A stretch of 64,000 nt of DNA, taken from the NCBI GenBank assembly GCA_046297935.1, contig JBKBHA010000010.1, positions 62,001 to 126,000 on the forward strand, written 5' to 3'. The DNA is from CAYMZZ01 sp046297935 (GTDB lineage: Bacteria; Bacteroidota; Bacteroidia; Chitinophagales; Chitinophagaceae). Both the position numbers and the translations under genes were made by a program. Shown piece by piece: positions 1 to 9,490 of this stretch; position 1 is the first letter of the stretch; each line of letters starts with the position of its first letter. The notes under the pieces were generated by a model, which ran no database searches, was not told the origin of the DNA, and saw only the letters and a program-made list of their open reading frames with translations.

Positions 1-647
1 AGTACATCGGCCGGGTCTTTACTCATATCAAGGCCATTAGCATCAATCACCGTGTTGTCGGCAAAGCTGCCATTGCTAATCACATCACGTATCCATGCGG
101 CATGCCGCGCTTCTACCGATACAATTTTACCCGCCAGCACCAGGTAATTGGGATCAGCAATCAGTTTGCCCGCTCCATTGTAAGCCTGCACACCCAGATC
201 TTCAAAAGTTTTGGCTGCACTTAGCACGCTGTCGCGGTTAGAGAAATTGATACTGCTGAAATCAAATTCAAGTTCGCGGATGCCGCTGGAACCAAGCGCC
301 GTTTTAAAAAACTCGCGATGCGCAATTTCATGGTCGCGTATATCGGCCATAAGTGCCATTTCCATCGCCGATCCGCCACTGTAAGGATTCATCAGCACAC
401 GGGTGTAAAATGCTGCTTCCAGTTGTTCCAGTGCGTAAGCATAATTTAGAATACCAATATCTCCGCTTCCGAGATTGATGCGATCACCATCCATCGATGG
501 AGAGTCGTCCTTGTCGCAGGAAGCAATACCCACCACCAGCGTAGCCGCCAGCCCGGTATAGCCCAAAAATTTTCGACGAGATAATGCTTTGCTTTCGTTG
601 GGATGCGGCAATAAGCCTCCCCTGCCCGATTCCTGAATCTTTGGCAT
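1..647 (-). CDS. Ferritin-like domain lipoprotein (partial, C-terminus outside window)
   Basis: Reading from the ATG at 647 back to the window edge gives about 215 residues with no stop. The N-terminus has a twin-arginine-like motif (SRRKFLGYTG) followed by a hydrophobic stretch ending in GIASC, a lipobox, so the product is probably exported (perhaps by Tat) and lipidated. The next part resembles the Ferritin_2-type four-helix fold: LNYAYALEQLEAAFY, then ADIRDHEIAHREFF, then SVEARHAAWI. These carry the Glu and ExxH-type residues expected for a di-iron site. Such proteins are common in Bacteroidota, often in tandem pairs, but the physiological role is not established. The C-terminal end and any partner lie beyond position 1. 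Substrate or metal binding is inferred only. Confidence 0.75.
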   Translation of the reverse strand, partial: MPKIQESGRGGLLPHPNESKALSRRKFLGYTGLAATLVVGIASCDKDDSPSMDGDRINLGSGDIGILNYAYALEQLEAAFYTRVLMNPYSGGSAMEMALMADIRDHEIAHREFFKTALGSSGIRELEFDFSSINFSNRDSVLSAAKTFEDLGVQAYNGAGKLIADPNYLVLAGKIVSVEARHAAWIRDVISNGSFADNTVIDANGLDMSKDPADV

Positions 648-753
648 ACGTTTTCAGTTTAATGTGATGAATTAATCTAAGTGGGGGCTCGCAAGTTGGC
701 TACAGTCAGGTACGAAGAAAGATGGTGTGCAGATTGGAAAGGCAAAAAATTAT

Positions 754-1821
754 TTATTCACCCCGTGATAGCAGTTTAAAAAGACGCTGGTTCACGTAAA
801 AGTTATCGCGCCCGATTCGCTTCTTAAAAACGATCTGACATGATACAAGCGACTCCAGATATCGAATCGCTGTACTACGGCTTATTTGCAGGTCGGCCTG
901 CAGAAATTCGATCTTGGTGTATGGATACCTGAACAAATTGTTGACCAAATTCTGACTGTAAATTTTTGGCAGACTATTTCGAATTTCATCTTTTGTGGAT
1001 TGCATCAGGGCTTTGATCGCTGTAACAGTTTTTAGAGAATCAATAGCTGTTTCTTCAATACCCTTCAGCATAAATAATATCCAGTCTTCCCAGCTTCGCT
1101 GATCTCTTACCTGTTGAAGAAGCTGATAATACAGGGCCTTGTGCCTAATAATGTAGCGACTAAGATTTAAGATGGGTAGCTCCAGCAACCCCTTTTGAAC
1201 CAGATACAGAATATTGATAATTCTGCCGGTTCTACCGTTGCCATCATAGAATGGATGTATGCTTTCGAACTGATGATGAACAATCGCCATTTTTACAAGC
1301 GGGTCCGCATTCATCATCGCTTCATCGTTGATAAATCTTTCCAGATTGCTCATTAACTGAATAATTGCATCATGTTCCTGTGGCGGAGTGTAAACGATAT
1401 CACCGGTCAGATCATTCAATAACCTGGTGCCGGGAGCTTTTCGAAAGCCTGCGTTGTTCTGTTCTATGATCGCCTGAATTTGGAGAATGTGATTATTCGT
1501 CAACAGCTGATTGGCACTAACCAATTCAAATCCCTTTTTTAGAGCAGTTGCATATTGGTATACTTCCTTTGCGGCCGGACTGGCAAAGTCGTTCGCCACC
1601 AGGTCGCTTTGATATATTTCATCGAATGTGCTGATGATATTTTCAATTGCTGCACTATCCCGCGCTTCTGTCAATGCCAGTGTATCCAGCAGAATCAGTT
1701 GGTTAGGTATGCTTGCAACCACCCCTTTCAATTCCGCTAATGCCCGATGGGCCGGAATCAATTGCTTTAAAATGACCAGGCTGTCCACCTCAATAGGTTG
1801 CGGTAGGGGATTCAAATTCAT
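754..1821 (-). CDS. Fic family protein (predicted AMPylase) with N-terminal inhibitory helix and C-terminal winged helix
   Basis: The 355-residue product contains the canonical Fic motif HPFYDGNGRTGR at residues 189-200, including the catalytic His and the phosphate-binding loop. Fic enzymes usually transfer AMP from ATP to a hydroxyl side chain of a target protein. An (S/T)xxxE(G/N) inhibitory motif is visible at residues 56-61 (SAAIEN), which marks a class II Fic protein whose own Glu finger blocks ATP. A DNA-binding-like winged helix appears near residues 300-350 (KIEFLQADLQISRSTAIRYL). No short antitoxin gene sits next to it, as expected when the inhibitor is in cis. The target is unknown. 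The gene stands alone between the ferritin-like gene and lysA, all on the same strand. Confidence 0.9.
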   Translation of the reverse strand: MNLNPLPQPIEVDSLVILKQLIPAHRALAELKGVVASIPNQLILLDTLALTEARDSAAIENIISTFDEIYQSDLVANDFASPAAKEVYQYATALKKGFELVSANQLLTNNHILQIQAIIEQNNAGFRKAPGTRLLNDLTGDIVYTPPQEHDAIIQLMSNLERFINDEAMMNADPLVKMAIVHHQFESIHPFYDGNGRTGRIINILYLVQKGLLELPILNLSRYIIRHKALYYQLLQQVRDQRSWEDWILFMLKGIEETAIDSLKTVTAIKALMQSTKDEIRNSLPKIYSQNLVNNLFRYPYTKIEFLQADLQISRSTAIRYLESLVSCQIVFKKRIGRDNFYVNQRLFKLLSRGE

Positions 1822-1890
1822 CTATTTTTGACTCAGATCCACAACCAGTCGCGTGAGTTGGCTGTTAACAAACGACAGAACAGGCAAGGG

Positions 1891-3087
1891 TTACAAATCA
1901 ATCTGATGGCGCAGCAAATCATCGAAATTGTCGCGTCGGCGAATGAGGCGGGGCTCCCCTTTTTCAAACATAACTTCGGCCGGGCGAAAACGTGAATTGA
2001 ATCGCGATGACATTTCGAAGCCATAAGCACCGGCATTGTGAAAAACGAGCAGATCACCTTCACGTACTTCCGGCAGTTGGCGATCCCAGGCAAATGTATC
2101 GGTCTCACAAATATTGCCCACCACTGTGTACACATGTGTAGCACCGTTTGGATTGCTGATATTTTCTATTTTGTGATAGGCGTCATAAAACATCGGGCGG
2201 ATGAGGTGATTGAATCCGCTATCTACTCCTGCGAAATGGGTAGCCGCCGTTTCCTTCATCACATTCACGCGTGTAACCAGGTATCCGCATTCGCTTACCA
2301 TAAACTTGCCGGGTTCAAACCAGATCTGCAGTTTGCTGGCCTGGGGATGTGCTGAAAATGCCTCATAAACTTTTTGTCCCAGTGTTTCCATGTCGGTCCC
2401 TTCGTCGCCTTCCCGATAGGGCACTTTAAAGCCGCCACCCAAGTCTACCGAAGTCAGGTCGGGGAAATGAGGAATCAGGTCAAATAGAACTTCAATGCCG
2501 CGCACAAATACGTCGGCATCTTTGATCTCGCTGCCGGTATGAATGTGGAGATTGGTAATGCGTAGCTGGTATTGCTCCGTCAGGGCCAGAATTTGTGGCA
2601 GGTCCTCTACGGGTATCCCAAACTTGCTGCGGTCGTGGCCTGTTGATATTTTCAGATTACCTCCCGCCAGAATGTTTGGGCGCAATCGGATACCTACCGG
2701 GTAGTTTTTGCCAAAACGCTGACCGAACTTCTGAAGGTTCGACAGGCTGTCGATATTAATACTGACTCCCAGCGATGCCGCCTCTTCAATTTCATCGAAC
2801 GCGATGCCATTTGAAGTGTACAATACGCGAGAAACAGGAAAGCCGGCATAGAGTGCCAGTTTCACTTCATTGATCGAGCTGCAGTCTATATTTGATCCCA
2901 GCTTTTCAATGAAACGAAGTATATGAATATTCGTAAGCGCCTTGCAGGCGTAATAGAAAGCTACATTACTTTGGCGAAATGCCTGCTTAAGCAGCCCATA
3001 CTGCCGCTCAATGATATCGGTGTCGTAAACATACAAAGGGGTGCCGAACTGTTGCGCCACGGCACTGAGTTGAGATGCAGAAAGCAT
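1891..3087 (-). CDS. lysA: Diaminopimelate decarboxylase
   Basis: The 398-residue PLP enzyme converts meso-diaminopimelate to L-lysine plus CO2, the last step of lysine synthesis. The PLP lysine is K49 in YYACKALTN. Other family landmarks are SKFGI (154-158), HIHTGSEI (181-188), the phosphate-binding GGG (217-219), EPGKF (258-262) and the active-site Cys in GNICETDTF (C327). The C-terminal NAGAYGFEMSSRFN region is typical of fold-type III decarboxylases. A related carboxynorspermidine decarboxylase is an alternative, but the CETDTF and GAYGFEMSSRFN segments favour LysA. The length is close to normal. It is on the same strand as scpB, which ends upstream with a gap of about 70 bases. Confidence 0.92.
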   Translation of the reverse strand: MLSASQLSAVAQQFGTPLYVYDTDIIERQYGLLKQAFRQSNVAFYYACKALTNIHILRFIEKLGSNIDCSSINEVKLALYAGFPVSRVLYTSNGIAFDEIEEAASLGVSINIDSLSNLQKFGQRFGKNYPVGIRLRPNILAGGNLKISTGHDRSKFGIPVEDLPQILALTEQYQLRITNLHIHTGSEIKDADVFVRGIEVLFDLIPHFPDLTSVDLGGGFKVPYREGDEGTDMETLGQKVYEAFSAHPQASKLQIWFEPGKFMVSECGYLVTRVNVMKETAATHFAGVDSGFNHLIRPMFYDAYHKIENISNPNGATHVYTVVGNICETDTFAWDRQLPEVREGDLLVFHNAGAYGFEMSSRFNSRFRPAEVMFEKGEPRLIRRRDNFDDLLRHQIDL

Positions 3088-3155
3088 GGGGAAAAAATAT
3101 AATTAACTGGAATGGCCAGTTTTGAAAAAGGCTGAGACGACTAAAAGAACTTGTA

Positions 3156-3959
3156 TCAGGATTCTTTGTCGCCTGGTTTCTCTACCAGCTCGCCTGATTC
3201 CGACACTGAATACATTAGTTCACTCCCGTCGCCATTTTCCTCACCTGTCGCGTTCTCGGAATCATCGTTCGAGGTTTCAAGGTCTGAAGCATTAGATGTT
3301 GCCTCCGGACTAGTATCGTCGGCAACATGCGCCTCTGTTTCATTTGAATCAACTGATGGCTCCTCGTCTGTGGCAACTGTATCCTTCATTACCGTTGGTT
3401 CTACCAGTTGTTCAGCCAGCACTTCCTTGATTCTTGGCAGGTCTTCGGCCGTATTGATGCCAAAATAGTCCATAAAGCTTTTGCTGGTGGCATAGACAAG
3501 TGGATGACCGGGCATCTTTTCATTTCGTCCGCTGATTACAATCAGTTCCTTTTCCAACAGCTTTTGAACGGCATAATCGGAACTGACGCCTCTGATAGCT
3601 TCGATTTCACCTTTGGTTACAGGCTGCTTATAAGCAATGATGGCCAGCGTTTCGAGTGCTGCCGCCGAAAGGCGTTTCAAAAACTTATCCCCATTCAGTT
3701 GGGCAATGGTTTTGTGGTAATCCTTCTTGGTCAGAAATTGCCAGCCCCCACCACTCTGGCGGAGCTCAAACGGGTAAAACTCGGATGCGTATTTTTCGCG
3801 GATGCCATCCAGCGATGTTTCCACCTGGTCAAGGGTTATTTTGTCCTCCATGAAACCAAACGCATTATTCACCAAATCAGTCACTTCGAGCGCCGTAAGC
3901 GGTTTGTCGCTGGCAAAAATCAGTGCTTCAATATGTGGTATCAGACTCGTTATTTCCAT
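3156..3959 (-). CDS. scpB: Segregation and condensation protein B
   Basis: This 267-residue protein is a kleisin-associated winged-helix subunit that works with ScpA and SMC in chromosome condensation and segregation. The tandem winged-helix region is visible in the first 180 residues, including ALETLAIIAYKQPVTKGEIEAIRGV, a segment characteristic of ScpB. The last 70 to 80 residues form an acidic, Ser/Thr/Glu-rich, probably disordered tail (DTVATDEEPSVDSNETEAHV), longer than in many ScpB proteins. Such a tail is common in Bacteroidota orthologues. No scpA is adjacent. A family A repeat element separates it from atpG upstream. Confidence 0.9.
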   Translation of the reverse strand: MEITSLIPHIEALIFASDKPLTALEVTDLVNNAFGFMEDKITLDQVETSLDGIREKYASEFYPFELRQSGGGWQFLTKKDYHKTIAQLNGDKFLKRLSAAALETLAIIAYKQPVTKGEIEAIRGVSSDYAVQKLLEKELIVISGRNEKMPGHPLVYATSKSFMDYFGINTAEDLPRIKEVLAEQLVEPTVMKDTVATDEEPSVDSNETEAHVADDTSPEATSNASDLETSNDDSENATGEENGDGSELMYSVSESGELVEKPGDKES

Positions 3960-4059
3960 CTACAAAATCGTTGAAAATTAAACCAATTACATTAGGGTTG
4001 GAAAGGCAAAATAGCCAATAAGCAGCGCTGCGGCAAATGAGGTTATGCACACAAAATCA

Positions 4060-4175
4060 ATGTGCAAATGTGGAAATGTGCAAATGATCAATTATCAGAT
4101 CCCAAATTGGTCATTTGCACATTTGCACATTTCCACATTTGCACACCTGCCTGCCGGCAGGCAGGTTTGCACATT
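4060..4175. repeat. Family A repeat hairpin (copy A1) with 20-bp palindrome
   Basis: Alternating 8-base units (ATGTGCAA / ATGTGGAA) at 4060-4086 face their reverse complement at about 4112-4145, so the transcript could fold into a long hairpin. Immediately after it lies the perfect palindrome CCTGCCTGCCGGCAGGCAGG at 4146-4165. The element sits just downstream of the atpG stop codon and ahead of scpB, a position where it could end or attenuate transcription. The same units recur near 16230, 20490, 30010 and 46880. Confidence 0.85.
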
Positions 4176-4183
4176 CCCCTTCT

Positions 4184-5065
4184 CTATCCTTTGAGGGCAG
4201 CGGCACCGCTTACAATCTCGGTCAGTTCGGTGGTGATGGCAGCCTGGCGAGCGCGGTTGTACGATATCTTCAGGTTTCGCAGCATTTCATTGGCATTTTC
4301 GCTTGCCTTATCCATAGCTGTCATACGAGCGCCATGTTCTGAAGCATGAGTATCAAGAGCTGCTTTATAGAGTTGAGTGTTCAGTATTTTAGGCATCAGT
4401 TCCTTTACCAATTCGGCCTTACCGGGCTCATAAATAAAATCAGCCTTGGCCTCGCCCTCTTTCTTTTCGACGCGTGGAATGGGCAAAAACCGTTCAGCTT
4501 CGAAACGTTGAGTAGCTGCATTGCGGAATTGACTGTATACGATTTCTACCACATCAAACTCCCGGTTGCTAAATGCCTGCATGGCAGCCTGAGCCAGTTG
4601 TTGCACGCCCTCAAAATTCAGATTCAGAAAAAGATCCTTATAAGTAGCATCGGCTTTGTAGCCGTTTTTCGCAAAGTGCTCAAATCCCTTTTTACCCACA
4701 TTCCAGATCACGACATTGCCTTTTCGATGCTGTGCAGCATACCGCTCGGCAATGACTGATTTGGTCAACTTGATCAGGTTGGAGTTGAAAGCCCCGGCCA
4801 ATCCGCGATCGCTGGTCATCACAATCATCAATACCCGCTCAACCGGACGTTCTTCGGCCAATTTAGTGTCGAGATCGCCCTCGCTATTGCTCACTATATT
4901 ACTCAGAAGCTCCTGCAGTTTGCGGGCATACGGACGCATTTGAATAATGGCATCCTGGGCGCGACGCAATTTGGCCGCACTCACCATTTTCATTGCTTTC
5001 GTAATCTGCTGTGTACTCTGAACCGATTTAATACGGTTACGAACCTCTTTTAACTGACCTGCCAT
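4184..5065 (-). CDS. atpG: F-type ATP synthase gamma subunit
   Basis: The 293-residue gamma subunit is the central rotor stalk of F1Fo ATP synthase. The N-terminal helix (KEVRNRIKSVQSTQQITKAMKMVSAAKLRRAQ) and the C-terminal helix (RMTAMDKASENANEMLRNLKISYNRARQAAITTELTEIVSGA) that pair as a coiled coil are both clear, as is the central TSDRGLAGAFN segment. The length is normal. The gene is not next to atpA or other atp genes here; the upstream neighbour is an unrelated lipoprotein gene. A TACCTTTGC box on the minus strand about 30 bases upstream of the ATG supports a promoter of its own. Confidence 0.96.
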   Translation of the reverse strand: MAGQLKEVRNRIKSVQSTQQITKAMKMVSAAKLRRAQDAIIQMRPYARKLQELLSNIVSNSEGDLDTKLAEERPVERVLMIVMTSDRGLAGAFNSNLIKLTKSVIAERYAAQHRKGNVVIWNVGKKGFEHFAKNGYKADATYKDLFLNLNFEGVQQLAQAAMQAFSNREFDVVEIVYSQFRNAATQRFEAERFLPIPRVEKKEGEAKADFIYEPGKAELVKELMPKILNTQLYKAALDTHASEHGARMTAMDKASENANEMLRNLKISYNRARQAAITTELTEIVSGAAALKG

Positions 5066-5096
5066 AGCGGAGTTTTAACAGTATGATTTTTCGGCG

Positions 5097-5105
5097 GCAA
5101 AGGTA
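5097..5105 (-). promoter_or_regulatory. Predicted -7 box of atpG (TACCTTTGC)
   Basis: Read on the minus strand this is TACCTTTGC, matching the Bacteroidota -7 consensus TAnnTTTG. It lies about 31 bases upstream of the atpG ATG. No convincing -33 TTTG was found. Confidence 0.55.
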
Positions 5106-5183
5106 GGACCCGGACCCCGATTTTCCAGCCAAAAAGATAAATAAAGTGGGGCTGTGGATAACACGGCAATTTAATAGGATAAC

Positions 5184-5885
5184 CTATTGTAGTTCAAACT
5201 TTCGCCTCAGCACAAAACTGGTTGCCAGTCGACCGTTGGACTGTCGCAGCTCCCGCTCGGTTTCCCGATATATTTCAAGCAACACAGGCCCACTTCTGAG
5301 CAAGGCAAAATCATCGGGGCTTATAATTAACTGGCTGTTTTTCAACTCTATGTACTTATCCACACCTGAACTGGCAAAAGCCGTATCCAACATCAGCAAA
5401 TGAACGGTATCTCCATCCCGTAAACCATTTATTCGGAGTCGCATGGTGTCGCCTTTCCAGGACGACGGAAGGCTGTCGGCCAGACTGAAAATGGGGAAAT
5501 TGAACTTTTCCTGTAGCGAGTCGCCCTCGGGGCTTACAAATAAAACCTGATGGGGGCTGTGAAACTCGTCGAGCCGCCAGCGCTGCTCGTAGTAAACGCC
5601 AAACATTCTGGTACTATCTGCCTGAACCTCGTAACCGTCCAGCCGGACCGTACGTTCAGGACCCAGATAAACGCCGGGACCATCGGGTCCGCCGGCCCGA
5701 AATTGCATCAGAGCGGTTACCTGGCGGCTCTCTTCATCGCCCGTAATGCGGTAATCGCAGTACAAAGGCAGGTCGGTCAAATCTTCAGGGCTGCTACGGC
5801 GCTTATTGTCGTGACAACTGGTTGCCAACAACAAGCAACCCAGCGCCGCAATAATCCCGATATGTAACCTGTTACATCTGCCCAT
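5184..5885 (-). CDS. Uncharacterised lipoprotein
   Basis: The chosen start at 5885 gives MGRCNRLHIGIIAALGCLLLATSCHDNK, a signal peptide ending in a lipobox (ATSC), so the mature protein is a lipoprotein. An upstream in-frame ATG at 5924 would add 13 residues before this signal and seems less likely. The mature part, about 210 residues, is rich in beta-type sequence and opens with a possible beta sandwich (YCDYRITGDEESRQVTALMQFRAGG). I do not recognise the family and no catalytic motif stands out. The gene is transcribed toward atpG, about 120 bases away, and diverges from secA. Confidence 0.7.
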   Translation of the reverse strand: MGRCNRLHIGIIAALGCLLLATSCHDNKRRSSPEDLTDLPLYCDYRITGDEESRQVTALMQFRAGGPDGPGVYLGPERTVRLDGYEVQADSTRMFGVYYEQRWRLDEFHSPHQVLFVSPEGDSLQEKFNFPIFSLADSLPSSWKGDTMRLRINGLRDGDTVHLLMLDTAFASSGVDKYIELKNSQLIISPDDFALLRSGPVLLEIYRETERELRQSNGRLATSFVLRRKFELQ

Positions 5886-5999
5886 GATTGCAAATTCCTT
5901 TCTGAATCGTGCAAAGAAAAACAAATATGGCCAAAAAGGGCCGGTCCTCCCAGCCTTTTACCTATTGTCAACAAGCATTTAACAGAAGTGTACAACCCT

Positions 6000-6008
6000 T
6001 ATCTTTGC
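6000..6008 (+). promoter_or_regulatory. Predicted -7 box of secA (TATCTTTGC)
   Basis: TATCTTTGC matches the Bacteroidota TAnnTTTG box exactly and lies about 135 bases upstream of the chosen secA ATG, so a leader of roughly 125 to 130 bases is predicted. Confidence 0.55.
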
Positions 6009-6142
6009 ATCTCTTTTTATGTAATGCGTCCTCCGCGTCGGAAAAATGGATAAACGGCATCATGGGCCAGCAGTAAATATTGCAGGAACATGGAGTCCGG
6101 ATATTGAAAATGTATACGGAAGGCGTTCAATTTCAAAAAAAC

Positions 6143-9100
6143 ATGCTTGGTATTATTTCCAAATTATTTGGCGGCAACAAGTCTGATAAAGATGTTAAAC
6201 GGATCACGCCGCAGGTTGAAAAAATTAATCAGCACTTTGTGGCTTTCGCACAGTTGAGCAATGACCAACTGCGCGGAAAAACGGTTGAGTTTCGGGCACG
6301 TATCAAGGAAGGTCTTCAGGAAATAGATGCTGAAATTGAAGCACGCAATAAAGAAGCGGAAGCCCTTGACTTCAGTGATCTGGGAGGCAAGGACGCGATC
6401 TATCAGGAAGTTGATAAACTGCGAAAAGATCGGAATAAAAAAATAGAAGAGATACTGGAATCCATTTTGCCGGAAGCCTTTGCCACGATTAAGGAAACAG
6501 CACGCCGATTCAAGGAAAACACCGAAATGCGAGCCACTGCTACCGACCTTGATCGCGACCTGAGTGTTAAACGCGATTATATCCGCATAGATGGAAACGA
6601 ATCGATATTTAGCAATAGCTGGAATGCTGCGGGCGCCACAGTCACATGGAACATGGTGCATTACGATGTGCAGTTAATTGGAGGTATCGTGTTGCATTCG
6701 GGCAAAATTGCGGAAATGGCTACAGGTGAAGGTAAGACGCTTGTATCGACCCTGCCGGCTTATCTGAATGCATTACCCGGCGCAGGCGTACATATTGTAA
6801 CGGTTAATGATTACCTGGCCCGTCGTGACCAGGAGTGGAATGGCCCCATTTTCGAATGGCTGGGATTGCAGGTGGATTGTATCGACAAACACCAGCCCAA
6901 TAGTGAAGCCAGAAGAAAAGCGTATCAGGCCGATATTACTTACGGAACAAACAATGAGTTTGGCTTTGATTATCTGCGCGACAACATGGTGCACTCACCG
7001 GAAGAAATGGTGCAGCGCAAACACCATTTTGCCATGGTCGATGAAGTTGACTCCGTTCTGATCGACGATGCGCGTACACCGCTGATCATTTCGGGACCAG
7101 TAGCCCGTGGTGAAGACCAGCAGTTTCACGTGCACAAGCCGCGCGTACAAAGCGTTGTTCACGAGCAGGAGAAAATTGTTCGTCAGTGTGTGATCGAAGC
7201 AAAAAAACTGTTTGAAAAAGGCGAAGACGATCCAAAAACAGGCGGCCTGTTTCTTTACCGCGCTTATCGGGGATTGCCGAAATATGGTCCGCTGATTAAA
7301 TTCCTGAGTGAACCGGGTATAAGAGTAAAACTACAAAAAGCCGAAAACTATTACCTCTCAGAACAGCAGCGAAACATGAAGCTGGTTGACGAGGAATTGT
7401 ATTTTCATATCGATGAAAAACAAAATTCTGTTGACCTGACCGACAAAGGGCTGAATGCCATTACAAGGGCTGGCGAAGATCCGGAGTTCTTTGTTTTGCC
7501 CGACATTGGCGTTAAGCTGGCAGAAATAGAGAAAAGTGAGCTGAGTGCCGACGACAAGCTGCAACAAAAAGAAAGTGTGCTTTCGAACTATGCACAAATA
7601 GCCGATCGTATTCATACCGTTCAGCAATTGTTGAAAGCCTATACGCTGTTCGAGAAAGACGTGGAATATGTGGTCATGGACGGCGCCATCAAGATTGTAG
7701 ATGAACAAACCGGTCGTATTCTCGACGGGCGCCGGTACTCAGATGGTTTACATCAGGCCATTGAAGCAAAAGAAAACGTGAAGATTGAAGCTGCTACGCA
7801 GACCTATGCGACCATCACGCTTCAAAATTATTTCCGGATGTATCACAAACTTTGTGGTATGACCGGTACTGCCGAAACGGAAGCAGCAGAGTTTTGGAGT
7901 ATTTATAAACTGGATGTTGTTACTATTCCAACCAACCTGAAGATGATTCGCGACGATCGGCAGGATCTGGTGTTTAAAACCAAGCGCGAAAAATACAAGG
8001 CTGTCATTGATGAGATTGAAAACCTACGCAATGCCGGCCGACCAGTGTTGGTAGGTACCACCTCAGTTGAAATCAGCGAACTGCTGAGTCGTATGCTTGC
8101 CCAAAAGAAGATTCCTCACAACGTGTTGAACGCAAAACAGCACGCGCGGGAAGCTCAGGTAGTAGCCGAAGCGGGTCTGGCGGGAGCTATAACGATCGCC
8201 ACCAACATGGCCGGTCGTGGTACCGATATTAAACTGGGCCCAGGCGTAAAAGACGCAGGGGGCTTGGCCATCATTGGTACCGAACGTCACGAAAGCCGGC
8301 GTGTAGACCGACAGTTGCGCGGTCGTGCCGGTCGTCAGGGCGATCCGGGCTCATCGCAGTTTTATGTATCACTCGAAGACGACCTGATGCGGATGTTCGG
8401 CAGTGAACGTATTGCATCGCTAATGGATAAACTGGGCTATAAGGAAGGCGATGTGATTCAGCATAGCATGATCAGCAACAGTATTCAGCGTGCACAGAAG
8501 AAAGTGGAGGAAAATAACTTCGGCATCCGCAAACGCCTGCTTGAATACGATGATGTGATGAACAAGCAGCGGAATGTTATTTACGGTAAACGTCAACACG
8601 CGCTGTTTGGAGATCGCCTTGCCCTCGATATTGACAATGCATTTGCCGTAGTAGCCGAAGGACTTGTAGCCGGATTTCGCGAGCAGGAGGATTTTGAAGG
8701 CTTCAAAATGGCCTGTATCGTGAACTTTGGGCTTGATACTAAGATTGCCGAAGAAAAGTTCCTGAAAGGCGACGTTCAAAAAGTAACTGAAGATCTTTAC
8801 AACGAAGCGATTGCTCATTATAATTACCAGAAATCGGAACTCCGCAAAAATGCGCTGCCCGTATTCCGAAACATACGCCAGTCGCAAGGCGCACATATCG
8901 AAAACGTAGTAGTGCCATTCACTAACCAGCGTAAAGGGCTGAACGTGCTGGCCAACCTCGACAAAACCATTCAAACCGATGGCTCTGAGCTGGTCAACGC
9001 TTTGGAGAAAACCATCACACTGGTAATGATCGATGAGTCTTGGAAGGACCACCTGCGTGCCATGGATGACCTGAAACAAAGCGTTCAATCGGCCTACCTT

Positions 9101-9466
9101 GAACAAAAGGATCCGTTGGTAATATATAAGGTAGAGGCTTTTCAGCAATTCAAGAACATGGACGCTGACCTCAATAAAAACATCGTTTCTTTCCTTTGCC
9201 ATGCCCAGATACCAGTGCAGCAGGGTCAGGCGCCTCAATTAAAGGCTGGCGAACAGGAAAGGACCGATTACAGCAAAATGAAAGATAACAAGCCACAGAT
9301 TGACGAAGCCGGCCAGGATTACGGCGCCAATGAGCGCGATATGCTGACTGGCGGCGAACCTGCGAAGCAGGAACCGATCAAGGCGGGTCCTAAGGTAGGT
9401 CGTAATGATCCCTGCCCTTGCGGTAGTGGTAAAAAGTATAAACACTGCCATGGCAAAGATGCCTGA
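6143..9466 (+). CDS. secA: Protein translocase ATPase SecA
   Basis: SecA is the cytoplasmic motor that pushes unfolded preproteins through SecYEG. The start at 6143 (MLGIISKLFGGNKSDKDV) matches the usual SecA N-terminus; an ATG at 6080 would add 21 unrelated residues. The product is 1107 residues. Visible parts are Walker A MATGEGKT (192-199), Walker B/DEAD region VDEVDSVLIDDARTP (from 299), the second nucleotide-binding domain (TNMAGRGTDIKLG, ESRRVDRQLRGRAGRQGDPG), the helical scaffold and a C-terminal zinc site CPCGSGKKYKHCHG near residues 1090-1104. It is longer than E. coli SecA (901 residues), as usual in Bacteroidota, with extra sequence between the two nucleotide-binding halves. It ends at a strong terminator. 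Confidence 0.98.
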   Translation: MLGIISKLFGGNKSDKDVKRITPQVEKINQHFVAFAQLSNDQLRGKTVEFRARIKEGLQEIDAEIEARNKEAEALDFSDLGGKDAIYQEVDKLRKDRNKKIEEILESILPEAFATIKETARRFKENTEMRATATDLDRDLSVKRDYIRIDGNESIFSNSWNAAGATVTWNMVHYDVQLIGGIVLHSGKIAEMATGEGKTLVSTLPAYLNALPGAGVHIVTVNDYLARRDQEWNGPIFEWLGLQVDCIDKHQPNSEARRKAYQADITYGTNNEFGFDYLRDNMVHSPEEMVQRKHHFAMVDEVDSVLIDDARTPLIISGPVARGEDQQFHVHKPRVQSVVHEQEKIVRQCVIEAKKLFEKGEDDPKTGGLFLYRAYRGLPKYGPLIKFLSEPGIRVKLQKAENYYLSEQQRNMKLVDEELYFHIDEKQNSVDLTDKGLNAITRAGEDPEFFVLPDIGVKLAEIEKSELSADDKLQQKESVLSNYAQIADRIHTVQQLLKAYTLFEKDVEYVVMDGAIKIVDEQTGRILDGRRYSDGLHQAIEAKENVKIEAATQTYATITLQNYFRMYHKLCGMTGTAETEAAEFWSIYKLDVVTIPTNLKMIRDDRQDLVFKTKREKYKAVIDEIENLRNAGRPVLVGTTSVEISELLSRMLAQKKIPHNVLNAKQHAREAQVVAEAGLAGAITIATNMAGRGTDIKLGPGVKDAGGLAIIGTERHESRRVDRQLRGRAGRQGDPGSSQFYVSLEDDLMRMFGSERIASLMDKLGYKEGDVIQHSMISNSIQRAQKKVEENNFGIRKRLLEYDDVMNKQRNVIYGKRQHALFGDRLALDIDNAFAVVAEGLVAGFREQEDFEGFKMACIVNFGLDTKIAEEKFLKGDVQKVTEDLYNEAIAHYNYQKSELRKNALPVFRNIRQSQGAHIENVVVPFTNQRKGLNVLANLDKTIQTDGSELVNALEKTITLVMIDESWKDHLRAMDDLKQSVQSAYLEQKDPLVIYKVEAFQQFKNMDADLNKNIVSFLCHAQIPVQQGQAPQLKAGEQERTDYSKMKDNKPQIDEAGQDYGANERDMLTGGEPAKQEPIKAGPKVGRNDPCPCGSGKKYKHCHGKDA

Positions 9467-9490
9467 TTCCCTCCCGAAGTGAGTTTTACG

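Noticed and set aside
8420..9238. A 272-codon frame on the minus strand inside secA
   Set aside because: It lies wholly within the strongly conserved secA coding sequence and has no protein-like motifs; it is a shadow frame.
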